Source: an uncultured Eubacteriales bacterium
Lineage (GTDB): Bacteria > Bacillota > Clostridia > Christensenellales > UBA1242
Direction: 5' to 3'
NCBI GenBank assembly: GCA_902796285.1
Contig: CADBOH010000124.1
Span: 1-15,290 of the forward strand
Length of the DNA: 15,290 bases
Below are positions 6,336 to 14,208 of this stretch, piece by piece; the first letter of the stretch is position 1, and each line of letters opens with the position of its first letter. The translations under genes and the position numbers were made by a program. The notes below the pieces were generated by a model. The model saw nothing but the letters and a program-made list of their open reading frames with translations. It was not told where the DNA came from and did not search any database.

Positions 6336-6953
6336 GTGAAAAAGATAAATTATAATTTCAAAAATGAGCAATTGCTTAGTTTAGCGTTAACACATTCATC
6401 ACGTTCGGAAGATAATTATGAAAGACTGGAATTTCTTGGTGATAGTATCCTTGATTTCTTAGTTGCAGAGTATTTTTATAATGTTTGTGATGATAAAGAA
6501 GGAAAGTTGACAGTACTAAGAAGTCATTATGTTTCTGAAAACTATTTGTCAAAAGTATTTGATAAAATTGGGCTTAAAAATGATGTTAAACTTGGAAAGA
6601 GTTATAAGGGTGAAATATCAAAAGCAATAAAAGGCGATGTAATTGAGTCTATAATTGCTGCAATTTATTTGGATGGTGGCATTGAACAAGCAAAAAAATT
6701 TATCGAAGATAATTTTGACCTTAAAAATTACAAAAGTATAATTGATGATAACTATAAATCAAAACTTCAAGAGCTTATTCAAAGCAATTTTAAGTGCAAG
6801 ATGTCTTATATTTCAAAACCAAGCGAAGATGGGTTTGTATCTGTTTTCTGTATGGATGAAGATGAGATTTCTACTGGAAGAGGAAAGAGTAAAATTGAAG
6901 CAGAGCAAGAAGCAGCTAAAAAGGCAATTGCAAAGCTTTTCTTGATTGACTAA
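6336..6953 (+). CDS. rnc: Ribonuclease III
   Basis: 205 residues with a GTG start. It cleaves double-stranded RNA as a dimer, processing rRNA precursors and some mRNAs. The catalytic domain carries the RNase III signature YERLEFLGDSILD, with acidic residues Glu29, Glu32 and Asp36, and a second acidic pair in KGDVIES (Asp101, Glu104); together these match the known metal-binding set. A double-stranded-RNA-binding domain covers ~135-203, ending in GRGKSKIEAEQEAAKKAIAKL. The protein is slightly short because its N-terminus begins close to the first helix. Only a weak AGTGAG precedes the GTG, and plsX ends 3 bases before it, so translation is probably coupled to plsX. Confidence 0.95.
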   Translation: MKKINYNFKNEQLLSLALTHSSRSEDNYERLEFLGDSILDFLVAEYFYNVCDDKEGKLTVLRSHYVSENYLSKVFDKIGLKNDVKLGKSYKGEISKAIKGDVIESIIAAIYLDGGIEQAKKFIEDNFDLKNYKSIIDDNYKSKLQELIQSNFKCKMSYISKPSEDGFVSVFCMDEDEISTGRGKSKIEAEQEAAKKAIAKLFLID

Positions 6954-6970
6954 CGCAAAACGAGGGGAAA

Positions 6971-9900
6971 ATGATATTTAAAAAGATAGAAATGGTTGGC
7001 TTTAAGTCTTTTGCCGACAGAACTGTGATTGAATTTAACGATAACTTTACTGCAATTGTTGGTCCAAATGGATGCGGCAAGAGTAATGTTTCTGATGCTA
7101 TTAGATGGGTTTTGGGAGAACAAAGCCCAAAGTCTTTGCGTGGCGACAGCATGCAAGACGTTATATTTAATGGAACTGAAAAAAGAAAAAGCCTATCATA
7201 CTGTGAAGTTACTTTAACTTTTGATAATACGAATAGATTTTTTGATTTTGATTATGATGAACTTGCTATCACAAGAAAGCTATATCGTTCTGGTGAGAGT
7301 GAATATTTAATCAATAGAAATACTTGCCATTTGCGCGACATTACAAACCTACTTTATAACAGTGGACTTGGTAAAAATGGGTATTCTGTTATTGGACAGG
7401 GCAAAGTGACTGAAATGGTTGATGCAAAACCTGAAAATAGAAGAGCAATGTTTGAAGATGCGGCAGGAATTAGCAAATATAAAAATGATAAACGCGAGGC
7501 TGAAAGAAAACTAGAGCGTACAAACGATAACTTAACAAGAGTTAAGGATATTTTGAGTGAAATTGAAAGACAAATGGGCCCACTTAAAAAGCAGGCCGAA
7601 AATGCAAAAAAATATTTAGAGTATAAGGCAAAACTTAAGGATTTGGAGGTTAACGCTTATATTTATCAATATGAAAATGCAAATCAGTTTAAGTCACAAA
7701 TAAATTTAAAACTTGATGCATTAAATAAGCAAATTGCTATTAGACAGGGTGATTTAGAAGAAAAAAATGCCCAGTATGATAAAGCAATGTTTGATTTATC
7801 AAATTATGACAAAATTTTGGCAGAATTAAATGATAAAATCTTAGAGCTAACAGTTTCACTTGAAAAGCAGGAAGGGGAAACAAAACTTGCAAGAGAAAGA
7901 GTTAACTTTACTTTAAAGGAAAATGACAGACTAAATGTTGATGTTTCAAATGCTGAAAAAGCTGTTGAAATTGGCAACGAGGAAAAGTTAAAGAGAAAAG
8001 ATGAACTTGAAAAGCTTACATCCAACCTTGAAGCGCTAGAAAAGTCATTTGAAGAACTTTCTGAAAATTACTTAAAGGTTGCAAACGATCTCGCATTAAA
8101 CGAAAATGAGGCTGGAGAAGGACAACAAAAAATTATTGAAACACTTGGATCTTTAAGTGACATAAAGAGCTCTGTTTCTCGTTTGACAGCTGAAAAAGAG
8201 ATATTAAAAGAAAACCTTAAAAATTTAAAAGAAGATGAGAAAAATCTTTTAATAAAAAAAGAAGAGAATGAAAAACAATATATGTCGACAAAAGATAGCG
8301 TTGAAACAAAGGAAAAAGAAGTGCTATCGATAAAAGAAAAACTCGAAGATATTGTTTCAAAGCAGTATTTACAAGAACAAAAATTAAGACAATTAGAAAA
8401 CGAAAAAGCCAATACATTAACCCAAATTAAAGTTTATGAGAACAGAAAAAAATTATTAACTGATCTTCAAAATGAATATGAGGGATATACATATTCAGTT
8501 AAAAAACTTTTAAAAGAAAGCGAAAAGAATCCATCAATCAAGAAGCATATTGTTGGTGTAATTGCTTCACTTATCAAGGTTCCGCAGAAATTTGAAACAG
8601 CGATAGAGGTTGCACTGGGTGGTGCACTACAAAACATTGTAACATATGATGAAAATGGTGCGAAGGAACTAATTAACTTTTTAAAATCCAATTCTTATGG
8701 AAGAGCAACATTTTTGCCAATCTCGTCAATGAAGAGGAGAGATATAGACAATCCATTTAGTAACAAAAAGGGTTGCTATGGTGTTGCAAGTTCTCTTGTT
8801 GAATATGACAACAAAATTGATAACGTTGTTAGTAACTTGCTTGGTGCAACAATAGTTGTTGAGAATATGGATGTTGCTATCGAATTGTCAAAATCTAGTG
8901 GGTATTCACATAGAATAGTCACTATAGATGGGGATATTGTTAGCCCACAAGGTTCGCTCACTGGTGGTAGCAAAAAGTCTGAATCATCAAATTTAATAGG
9001 CAGAGAAAGAGAAATCGACACTCTTGGTGATGATATTGTTAAGTTGCAAATTAGAAACGAAGCAATTGAAAAAGAGATCAATCAACTTTCATTATCTGTT
9101 GAAGGGCTCAAACAATCTTTTAAGCAAATTTCTCAAGATAAAAATGATATTGATGTTATACTTGCCTCTGAAAGAGAAAGACTTAATAAGTATGAGTCAA
9201 ATCTTATTGAAACAACTGATAATTTAAAGGTCGTTGAAATGGAAGAGGGCACTGTTAATAGAAAATTAGCCCTTATTGAAGAGGAGCTATCTCGATCAGA
9301 AAAAATCGAAAGCGCATTATCTGGGAATAGGGTTGATGCAGATGAACTCATTAAAGAAAAGAAAGAAAAATTTGAAAAACTAAGAGTTCTGCGTGATGAG
9401 ATTAACAACAATATTTCTGCCGTGAAAGTAGAGATGGCCCAAACTAGAACAAAAATATCATCAATTCAGGCTGACGTTCAAAGAATTGATAATGAAATTG
9501 GTAGACAAACGATAATTATCACCAATATAGGCGAACAAATTGAAAAGAACAATGAATTTATTGAATCTTGTGAGTCTATGATTAAACAAAAACTCGCGTC
9601 AGCTCCTTCGTCTGCAAAGAAACAGGAACTTGAAAACTATGTTCAAAAGAGACAGAATGTTGAACAAGATAAGTTAGCACTGTCAGAAAATATTAGGCAA
9701 CTTGATGCAAGTAAGGAAAGTTTGCTTAATGAGCTGTCATCTCTTAGAGACAAAAAATATCGTGAGGAAATGAATCTCTCTAAGGTTGACACTGAGCTTG
9801 AGCAGATGCAAGAACGTATTTATGAGGAATACTCACTTTCTTATAGCACTTGCCTTGAGCTTAGAAGACCGGATTTTGATATATCTGTTGCGATGCCTGA

Positions 9901-10552
9901 AATTGGAAAACTTAAAAAAGATATTAATGCTCTTGGATATGTCAATGTTAATGCAATTGAAGACTGCAAAGCACTTTTAGAGCGTTATGATGACTTAAAT
10001 GGCCAAGCACAAGATCTTGAAAAGGCACAAGATGATCTTAATAAAATCATCAAAGATTTGTCTTCAATTATGATTGAAAAATTCAACAACGAATTAAGTA
10101 GAATTAATGAAAGTTTTAAGCTTACGTTTAAGGAATTGTTTGGTGGTAGAACAGCAAAACTTGCCTTATCAGATGAAAACGATCCACTTGAATCAGGTGT
10201 AGAAATTTTTGCACAACCACCAGGAAAGAAAATACAAAATATGACCTTGCTTTCTGGTGGGGAAAAATCATTAACTGCCATGGCTGTTATATTTGCGATT
10301 CTTAGAATTAAGCCACTTCCTTTCTGCTTATTTGATGAGGTTGAGGCTGCGCTTGACGATTCAAACGTTGAGATTGTTGATAAATATTTGAAAAAACTTT
10401 CTGGTGATACTCAATTTATATTGATTACTCACAAAAAACCAACAATGGAGTATGCAAATGCTTTATTTGGGGTAACAATGGAAGAGAAAGGAATTTCTAA
10501 AATCGTTTCTGTTCTTCTTTCAGATGCAATTAAACATGCTCAGGAGGGTTAA
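6971..10552 (+). CDS. smc: Chromosome partition protein SMC
   Basis: 1193 residues, the full bacterial SMC length. It organises and segregates the chromosome as a dimer with ScpA and ScpB. The order is canonical. The N-terminal half of the ATPase head has Walker A GPNGCGKS (31-38). A long coiled coil runs ~165-510. The hinge lies at ~519-640 (KKHIVGVIASLIKVP and a Gly-rich EVALGGALQNIV). A returning coiled coil runs ~680-1010. The C-terminal head has the ABC signature LSGGEKS (1094-1100), Walker B CLFDEVEAALDD with Asp1122 and catalytic Glu1123, and a final ITHKK. AGGGG lies three bases before the ATG. The gene starts 17 bases after rnc and its last codons carry the ftsY ribosome binding site. 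Nothing suggests a frameshift. Confidence 0.97.
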   Translation: MIFKKIEMVGFKSFADRTVIEFNDNFTAIVGPNGCGKSNVSDAIRWVLGEQSPKSLRGDSMQDVIFNGTEKRKSLSYCEVTLTFDNTNRFFDFDYDELAITRKLYRSGESEYLINRNTCHLRDITNLLYNSGLGKNGYSVIGQGKVTEMVDAKPENRRAMFEDAAGISKYKNDKREAERKLERTNDNLTRVKDILSEIERQMGPLKKQAENAKKYLEYKAKLKDLEVNAYIYQYENANQFKSQINLKLDALNKQIAIRQGDLEEKNAQYDKAMFDLSNYDKILAELNDKILELTVSLEKQEGETKLARERVNFTLKENDRLNVDVSNAEKAVEIGNEEKLKRKDELEKLTSNLEALEKSFEELSENYLKVANDLALNENEAGEGQQKIIETLGSLSDIKSSVSRLTAEKEILKENLKNLKEDEKNLLIKKEENEKQYMSTKDSVETKEKEVLSIKEKLEDIVSKQYLQEQKLRQLENEKANTLTQIKVYENRKKLLTDLQNEYEGYTYSVKKLLKESEKNPSIKKHIVGVIASLIKVPQKFETAIEVALGGALQNIVTYDENGAKELINFLKSNSYGRATFLPISSMKRRDIDNPFSNKKGCYGVASSLVEYDNKIDNVVSNLLGATIVVENMDVAIELSKSSGYSHRIVTIDGDIVSPQGSLTGGSKKSESSNLIGREREIDTLGDDIVKLQIRNEAIEKEINQLSLSVEGLKQSFKQISQDKNDIDVILASERERLNKYESNLIETTDNLKVVEMEEGTVNRKLALIEEELSRSEKIESALSGNRVDADELIKEKKEKFEKLRVLRDEINNNISAVKVEMAQTRTKISSIQADVQRIDNEIGRQTIIITNIGEQIEKNNEFIESCESMIKQKLASAPSSAKKQELENYVQKRQNVEQDKLALSENIRQLDASKESLLNELSSLRDKKYREEMNLSKVDTELEQMQERIYEEYSLSYSTCLELRRPDFDISVAMPEIGKLKKDINALGYVNVNAIEDCKALLERYDDLNGQAQDLEKAQDDLNKIIKDLSSIMIEKFNNELSRINESFKLTFKELFGGRTAKLALSDENDPLESGVEIFAQPPGKKIQNMTLLSGGEKSLTAMAVIFAILRIKPLPFCLFDEVEAALDDSNVEIVDKYLKKLSGDTQFILITHKKPTMEYANALFGVTMEEKGISKIVSVLLSDAIKHAQEG

Positions 10553-10554
10553 TA

Positions 10555-11451
10555 ATGGGCTTATTTAAAAAAATTGGTAACGCATTAAGAAAAACAAGAG
10601 AAGCTATTGCAAGAAAAATTGATGCTATGCTTAGTCATGGCGAACTTGATGACGATTTTTATGACGATTTAACAGACGTGTTGATTTCCTGTGATATCGG
10701 TGTAAGAACTAGTATGGAAATCGTTGATTCGCTTAGAATTAGAGCACGTAAAAATAAACTTAGAAATGGTGATGATGTTCGTCTTGAACTTAAAAAGATT
10801 TTAAAAGAAGAGTTTGAAGGTGCCGACCCTATTGATTTTGATTATCCAGCAATTATTACTATTATCGGCGTAAATGGTGTGGGCAAAACCACTACAATTG
10901 GGAAATTAGCAAGATATTTTAAAGCTAATAAAAAAGAAGTTACTATGGTTGCTGGCGACACTTTTAGGGCGGCAGCATCCAACCAGTTAAATGAATGGGC
11001 TGAGAGAACTAAAACTAGAATTATAAAGCACGCAGAGGGTGCTGATGCTGCGGCTGTTGTGTTTGATGGAATAACTAGTGCAAAAGCCAAAGGAACAGAT
11101 GTATTGCTTGTTGACACGGCAGGGCGCCTTCACACAAAGACCAATTTGATGGAAGAACTGAAAAAAATTGATAAAATTGTTAATAGAGAATATGCAGAGG
11201 CGGCGAAATATAACTTTATTGTATTAGATGCCACCACAGGGCAGAATGCTTTAAACCAAATCAACGCTTTTAATGAGTTTGTTAAAATAGATGGTATTAT
11301 TCTTACAAAACTTGATGGAACAGCTAAAGGCGGAGTGATTGTTGCTATTGAAAAAGAATATCACTTGCCGGTTGTATTTGTTGGTGTTGGTGAAGGGGCG
11401 GATGATTTAGAAAAATTTGATTATAACGATTTTGTTGACAACTTATTTTAA
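10555..11451 (+). CDS. ftsY: Signal recognition particle receptor FtsY
   Basis: 298 residues. FtsY is the SRP receptor GTPase that, with Ffh, brings ribosomes making membrane proteins to the translocon. A helical N domain (~1-95) is followed by the G domain with G1 GVNGVGKT (105-112), DTFRAAA (135-141), DTAGR (187-191), DATTGQ, TKLDG (251-255) and a C-terminal GVGEGADDLEKFD. The acidic A domain of E. coli FtsY is absent, as is common in Gram-positive bacteria; a basic amphipathic N-terminus (MGLFKKIGNALRKTREAIARK) probably contacts the membrane. AGGAGG at 10542-10547 inside the smc end gives a good start. It is the last gene before a terminator; ffh, sometimes nearby in relatives, is not in the window. 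Confidence 0.97.
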   Translation: MGLFKKIGNALRKTREAIARKIDAMLSHGELDDDFYDDLTDVLISCDIGVRTSMEIVDSLRIRARKNKLRNGDDVRLELKKILKEEFEGADPIDFDYPAIITIIGVNGVGKTTTIGKLARYFKANKKEVTMVAGDTFRAAASNQLNEWAERTKTRIIKHAEGADAAAVVFDGITSAKAKGTDVLLVDTAGRLHTKTNLMEELKKIDKIVNREYAEAAKYNFIVLDATTGQNALNQINAFNEFVKIDGIILTKLDGTAKGGVIVAIEKEYHLPVVFVGVGEGADDLEKFDYNDFVDNLF

Positions 11452-11455
11452 AAAC

Positions 11456-11486
11456 AAAACATGAGCTACTAAGTCTCATGTTTTTT
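11456..11486 (+). terminator. Intrinsic terminator after ftsY
   Basis: AAAACATGAG (11456-11465) pairs with CTCATGTTTT (11475-11484) around a 9-nt loop, with a T run through 11486. It closes the plsX-rnc-smc-ftsY unit. Confidence 0.88.
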
Positions 11487-11516
11487 ATTTTTAATTTTGA
11501 TAAATTTGTTAGACAA

Positions 11517-11547
11517 GCAAAATTCGACAACTTTCAACATATTAAAT
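11517..11547 (+). promoter_or_regulatory. Possible Spo0A box and weak sigma-E-like promoter before the sigma gene
   Basis: TTCGACAA at 11523-11530 is an exact reverse complement of the Spo0A-box core TTGTCGAA. It lies between GCAAAAT (11517-11523) and CATATTAAAT (11538-11547), which loosely resemble sigma-E -35 and -10 elements 14 bases apart. No good sigma-A promoter is visible in the 11487-11592 gap. An 8-base match in AT-rich DNA can occur by chance. Confidence 0.35.
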
Positions 11548-11592
11548 ATAGCGTAACATCCCGTTGCAGTAAAAGGGGCGCAGAGATTTAAT

Positions 11593-12309
11593 ATGATATA
11601 TGAAAGTTTTGCCAAATTTATTGGAAGAATATGTTGTTTTACATCGTTTGTTAGCAGTGCACAAGGCTTTCCTAAGCCACTTACCAAAGAAGAGGAACTG
11701 GCGTGGATTGAAAAGTTGAAAAACGGGGATAAAGAAGCAAGAAACGTGCTTATCAACCACAATTTACGCCTTGTTGCTCATATTGTAAAAAAATATAGTA
11801 ATTCTCTTGAAGCGGATGACTTAATTTCAGTTGGCACAATAGGGTTAATAAAAGCGGTTGACAGTTTTGATGGTTCAAAAGGTTTTTTGCTTTCAACTTA
11901 CGCATCAAGATGCATTGAAAACGAAATTTTAATGCTAATTAGGGCGAATAAGAAACATAAAGATACCGTATCACTAAATACAGTGCTTTCACCAAAAGTT
12001 GATAGTGATGAAATGGAATTATCAAACTTAATACCTTCAGAAGAAGAGGATGATGTATTTCAGCAAGTTGAGACAGGATTTATGATGAAAGAGGTGTTAA
12101 GCGAAATGGAAAAGAGTTTAACACCTATGGAACAGGAAATAATAAAATATCGATATGGGATTTGTGGATATGACTTATTAACTCAAAAAGAAGTTGCAGA
12201 TATATTCAATATATCTAGAAGCTATATTTCGCGAATTGAAACAAGGGTTTTAAAAGTTTTACAAAAAAAGTTAAGTGACAACGAAAAAAATGATGCTAAA
12301 AATGTATAA
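11593..12309 (+). CDS. sigK: Sporulation sigma factor, sigma-K-like
   Basis: 238 residues, a sigma-70 family member of the mother-cell sigma-K/sigma-E type. Region 2 (~52-120) includes NHNLRLVAHIVKK, DDLISVGTIGLIKAV and STYASRCIENEILM. Region 4 (~175-226) carries the helix-turn-helix TQKEVADIFNISRSYISRIE. GFPKPLTKEEE followed by NLRLVAHIVKK resembles sigma-K more than sigma-E. The first ~20 residues (FAKFIGRICCFTSFV) are hydrophobic and occupy the place of the sigma-K pro-sequence removed by a membrane protease, so the product may be made as an inactive precursor. The linker between regions is divergent and acidic. Only weak GAG-type sequence is well placed before the ATG (AAGGGG is 14 bases away). 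Sigma-E or another sporulation sigma remains possible. Confidence 0.75.
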   Translation: MIYESFAKFIGRICCFTSFVSSAQGFPKPLTKEEELAWIEKLKNGDKEARNVLINHNLRLVAHIVKKYSNSLEADDLISVGTIGLIKAVDSFDGSKGFLLSTYASRCIENEILMLIRANKKHKDTVSLNTVLSPKVDSDEMELSNLIPSEEEDDVFQQVETGFMMKEVLSEMEKSLTPMEQEIIKYRYGICGYDLLTQKEVADIFNISRSYISRIETRVLKVLQKKLSDNEKNDAKNV

Positions 12310-12345
12310 AAAAATAAAAAAATTTTAAAAAACGATTAAATTTTG

Positions 12346-12374
12346 TTGAAATATATCAAAATAAATGTTATTCT
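12346..12374 (+). promoter_or_regulatory. Sigma-A promoter of the DAC-like gene
   Basis: TTGAAA (12346-12351), a 17-base spacer and TATTCT (12369-12374), with a TGT extended -10 immediately before it. There is no terminator between the sigma gene and this promoter, so readthrough from the sigma gene is possible. Confidence 0.65.
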
Positions 12375-12410
12375 TTAAATAGAAAGTTTGTAGTTGTGGA
12401 GTCGAACTAA

Positions 12411-13775
12411 ATGGAAAAAACTGAGTTTTACAAAGTTGTAGATAAACTTATCCTGCCATTGTTTACAGGCTCCTTTATTGATGGAGAAGAACAATCTACC
12501 GCTCGTGACAGCGAAGTTGCGTATGGAAGAAAAAATTCTGTTTTAATCAAACCATCAAAACTTGATAATTATAGATTGATTTTAAAAAGGGGACAACCAT
12601 TTCAAATATTTGAGGTTGATCTTTTAAAGTCAATTCTTGATGAAATCAACAAAATTTCAGCACTTGTTGTTGATGATGAAAGCTATTTATCCGTTTTGCA
12701 GGAAAACGCGATTGAAAAATCTATTTGTCAAAGTTTGTGTGAGCCTGAAACAGCATCTTGCATGTTTGCTATTTTAAATGAAATTGAAAAATGGGCAGCA
12801 AGAACATATGAGGGCAATAAAGTAGCAATAGGTATTATTTTAAATATGTCAGCCGAAGTGGCAGATGATGACCTTGCACTAAGTTATGAAGAAGTTATGA
12901 ATAATGACTTTTTTGCTCTTTTGTCAGATGGTAAACATTCTTATATCGAGTTTGATAAAAGAGGGAATTTGCTGGGTTATGTTGAAATGTCAAAAGTTAA
13001 GAAGGTGCCAACAATTTCGCCTTTTGATTTTGAAAAAGTTGCAATGTATTGCAACGAGAGAAAGGTTGGTATTGTTTTAACAAAAGATGGTGACTTTCTT
13101 ATTTTCAAAAACAGAAACCTTCTATTTTCTAAAAGAGCGGGAAATTGGAATATTTATTCTCATGAAGAGGTTATTCAACTTTTATCTTATAGAGATTATT
13201 CTTTAAAAGATATTAGAAGGTCAATTTATTATACCGCTCTTGACACATCTTTTGCTTATTGTGGAGGATGTATTGTTTACTTAAATAAAGATGAAATAGA
13301 ATCTGCACTTACCCATATTAATGCACATGATATCATTAACGAAAGATATTTTGAAATAAAAAAGAAACAAATTCTTGAGGAGGCAGGCAAACTTTACAAC
13401 CTGCAAAATCTTTCAACAACTGAAGCCATATACAATGTGCCATATAATACGTTTTTAAAGGAACAAAAGTGCACAAAGGCACAAGCATTAAGAAATTTGA
13501 TTGGTGGAAAACCTTTTCATGAACTTAGCCGTAGATTAAGACAAAGACTTGTAAGCCTTGATGGTGCTACTGTAATTGATAATGAAGGCAATATAATCAC
13601 TGCTGGGGCCATCTTAAAAATAGAAGCTGGCAGTGAAGGGGGCGGAAGACTTGCTGCCGCTACAACACTTTCAAAATATGGTGTTGCAATTAAGGTGTCA
13701 CAAGATGGAATTATTAAAGCATTCTATCCTGATAGAAAAAATGGCAAGGTAAAAGCATTATTTACAGTTGGTTAA
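12411..13775 (+). CDS. Protein with divergent diadenylate cyclase (DAC/DisA_N)-like C-terminal domain
   Basis: 454 residues, without a signal peptide or membrane segment. The C-terminal ~185 residues look like a divergent DAC domain, the fold that makes cyclic di-AMP. The opening strand is RRSIYYTALDTSFAYCGGCIVYL (residues 269-291 approximately), followed by a DGA motif in SLDGATVID (Asp384), then GAILKI, GGGRLAAATTLSKYG and AIKVSQDGIIKAFY. Asp384 and Arg413 are 29 residues apart, close to the spacing of DGA and RHR in known DAC domains, but RHR itself reads GGRLA here. The first ~265 residues (including KWAARTYEGNKVAIGIIL) look like a separate mixed alpha/beta module, perhaps a sensor. TGGAG is 9 bases before the ATG. 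Activity and product are unknown; the DAC assignment rests on motifs seen by eye. Confidence 0.6.
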   Translation: MEKTEFYKVVDKLILPLFTGSFIDGEEQSTARDSEVAYGRKNSVLIKPSKLDNYRLILKRGQPFQIFEVDLLKSILDEINKISALVVDDESYLSVLQENAIEKSICQSLCEPETASCMFAILNEIEKWAARTYEGNKVAIGIILNMSAEVADDDLALSYEEVMNNDFFALLSDGKHSYIEFDKRGNLLGYVEMSKVKKVPTISPFDFEKVAMYCNERKVGIVLTKDGDFLIFKNRNLLFSKRAGNWNIYSHEEVIQLLSYRDYSLKDIRRSIYYTALDTSFAYCGGCIVYLNKDEIESALTHINAHDIINERYFEIKKKQILEEAGKLYNLQNLSTTEAIYNVPYNTFLKEQKCTKAQALRNLIGGKPFHELSRRLRQRLVSLDGATVIDNEGNIITAGAILKIEAGSEGGGRLAAATTLSKYGVAIKVSQDGIIKAFYPDRKNGKVKALFTVG

Positions 13776-13804
13776 AAAGTTGCGCTTGACAGCAACTTTT
13801 TTTT
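13774..13804 (+). terminator. Intrinsic terminator after the DAC-like gene
   Basis: AAAAAGTTGC (13774-13783) pairs with GCAACTTTTT (13792-13801) around an 8-nt loop, with eight T residues (13797-13804). The stop codon (13773-13775) lies at the base of the stem, and the loop contains the rnpB -35 box. Confidence 0.88.
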
Positions 13805-13814
13805 ATGATATTAT
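13786..13814 (+). promoter_or_regulatory. Promoter of rnpB
   Basis: Consensus TTGACA (13786-13791), a 17-base spacer and TATTAT (13809-13814). The predicted start near 13821 agrees with the 5' end inferred from helix P1 of the RNase P RNA. The spacer is the 3' arm and T run of the preceding terminator. Confidence 0.87.
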
Positions 13815-13820
13815 ATTTAT

Positions 13821-14140
13821 GCAGTTATGCAGACAATCGCATCATTTTTGATGAGGAAAGTCCGAGCATCAAGAGAACATGGTGCTGGTTAACGGCCAGC
13901 GGAGGCGACTCTAGGGATAGTGCAACAGAAATAAACCGCCATTATGGTAAGGATGGAAAGGTGGTGTAAGAGACCACCGGTTGTTTAGGAATAGACAATG
14001 CTCTGTAAACCCCACCTGATGCAAGGAAAGGGAAAAAGTGCGTTCTCTCGCTCCCTTGATAAACCCGCTTGAACTTAATGGCAACATTAAGTCTAGATAG
14101 ATGATTGTCAAATACAGAACTCGGCTTATAGCATATCTGT
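13821..14140 (+). ncRNA. rnpB: RNase P RNA, probably type A
   Basis: The catalytic RNA that removes 5' leaders from tRNA precursors. Conserved blocks are present in order: AGACAATCGC, then GAGGAAAGTCCGAGC (13853-13867), GGCGACTCTAGGGATAGTGCAACAGAAA, GTAAGAG, GTAAACCCCACC with GCAAGG, and the 3' block ACAGAACTCGGCTTATAG (14114-14131). Helix P1 can be drawn: CAGTTATGC (13822-13830) pairs with GCATATCTG (14131-14139) with one T-T mismatch, which sets both ends. The order of blocks in the middle resembles the E. coli ancestral A type rather than the Bacillus B type, though I did not fold the full structure. At about 320 nt it is compact. It has its own promoter and terminator. Confidence 0.93.
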
Positions 14141-14164
14141 CCAGTTTTTTAAACTGGTTTTTTT
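14141..14164 (+). terminator. Intrinsic terminator of rnpB
   Basis: CCAGTTT (14141-14147) pairs with AAACTGG (14151-14157) around a TTT loop, followed by seven T residues (14158-14164). It directly abuts the end of RNase P RNA helix P1. Confidence 0.92.
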
Positions 14165-14170
14165 ATTTTT

Positions 14171-14175
14171 AGGAG
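14171..14175 (+). promoter_or_regulatory. Ribosome binding site with no matching ATG
   Basis: AGGAG lies 33 bases before the first in-frame ATG (14209), too far to serve it directly. At normal spacing it faces an in-frame ATT (14182) or an out-of-frame TTG (14184). No promoter was recognised between the rnpB terminator and this site. Confidence 0.5.
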
Positions 14176-14208
14176 TTTATTATTTGTTTTTATGTCAATA
14201 ACCCTTAT

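Noticed and set aside
7804..9411. Several 66-114 codon Ser/Phe-rich frames on the minus strand
   Set aside because: They are antisense to the coiled-coil regions of smc, a known artefact of repetitive Glu/Lys codons.
12310..12345. Terminator between the sigma gene and the DAC-like gene
   Set aside because: The stretch is A/T-rich but has no stable GC-containing stem.
13911..14111. 66-codon open frame on the minus strand
   Set aside because: It lies entirely within the RNase P RNA gene.
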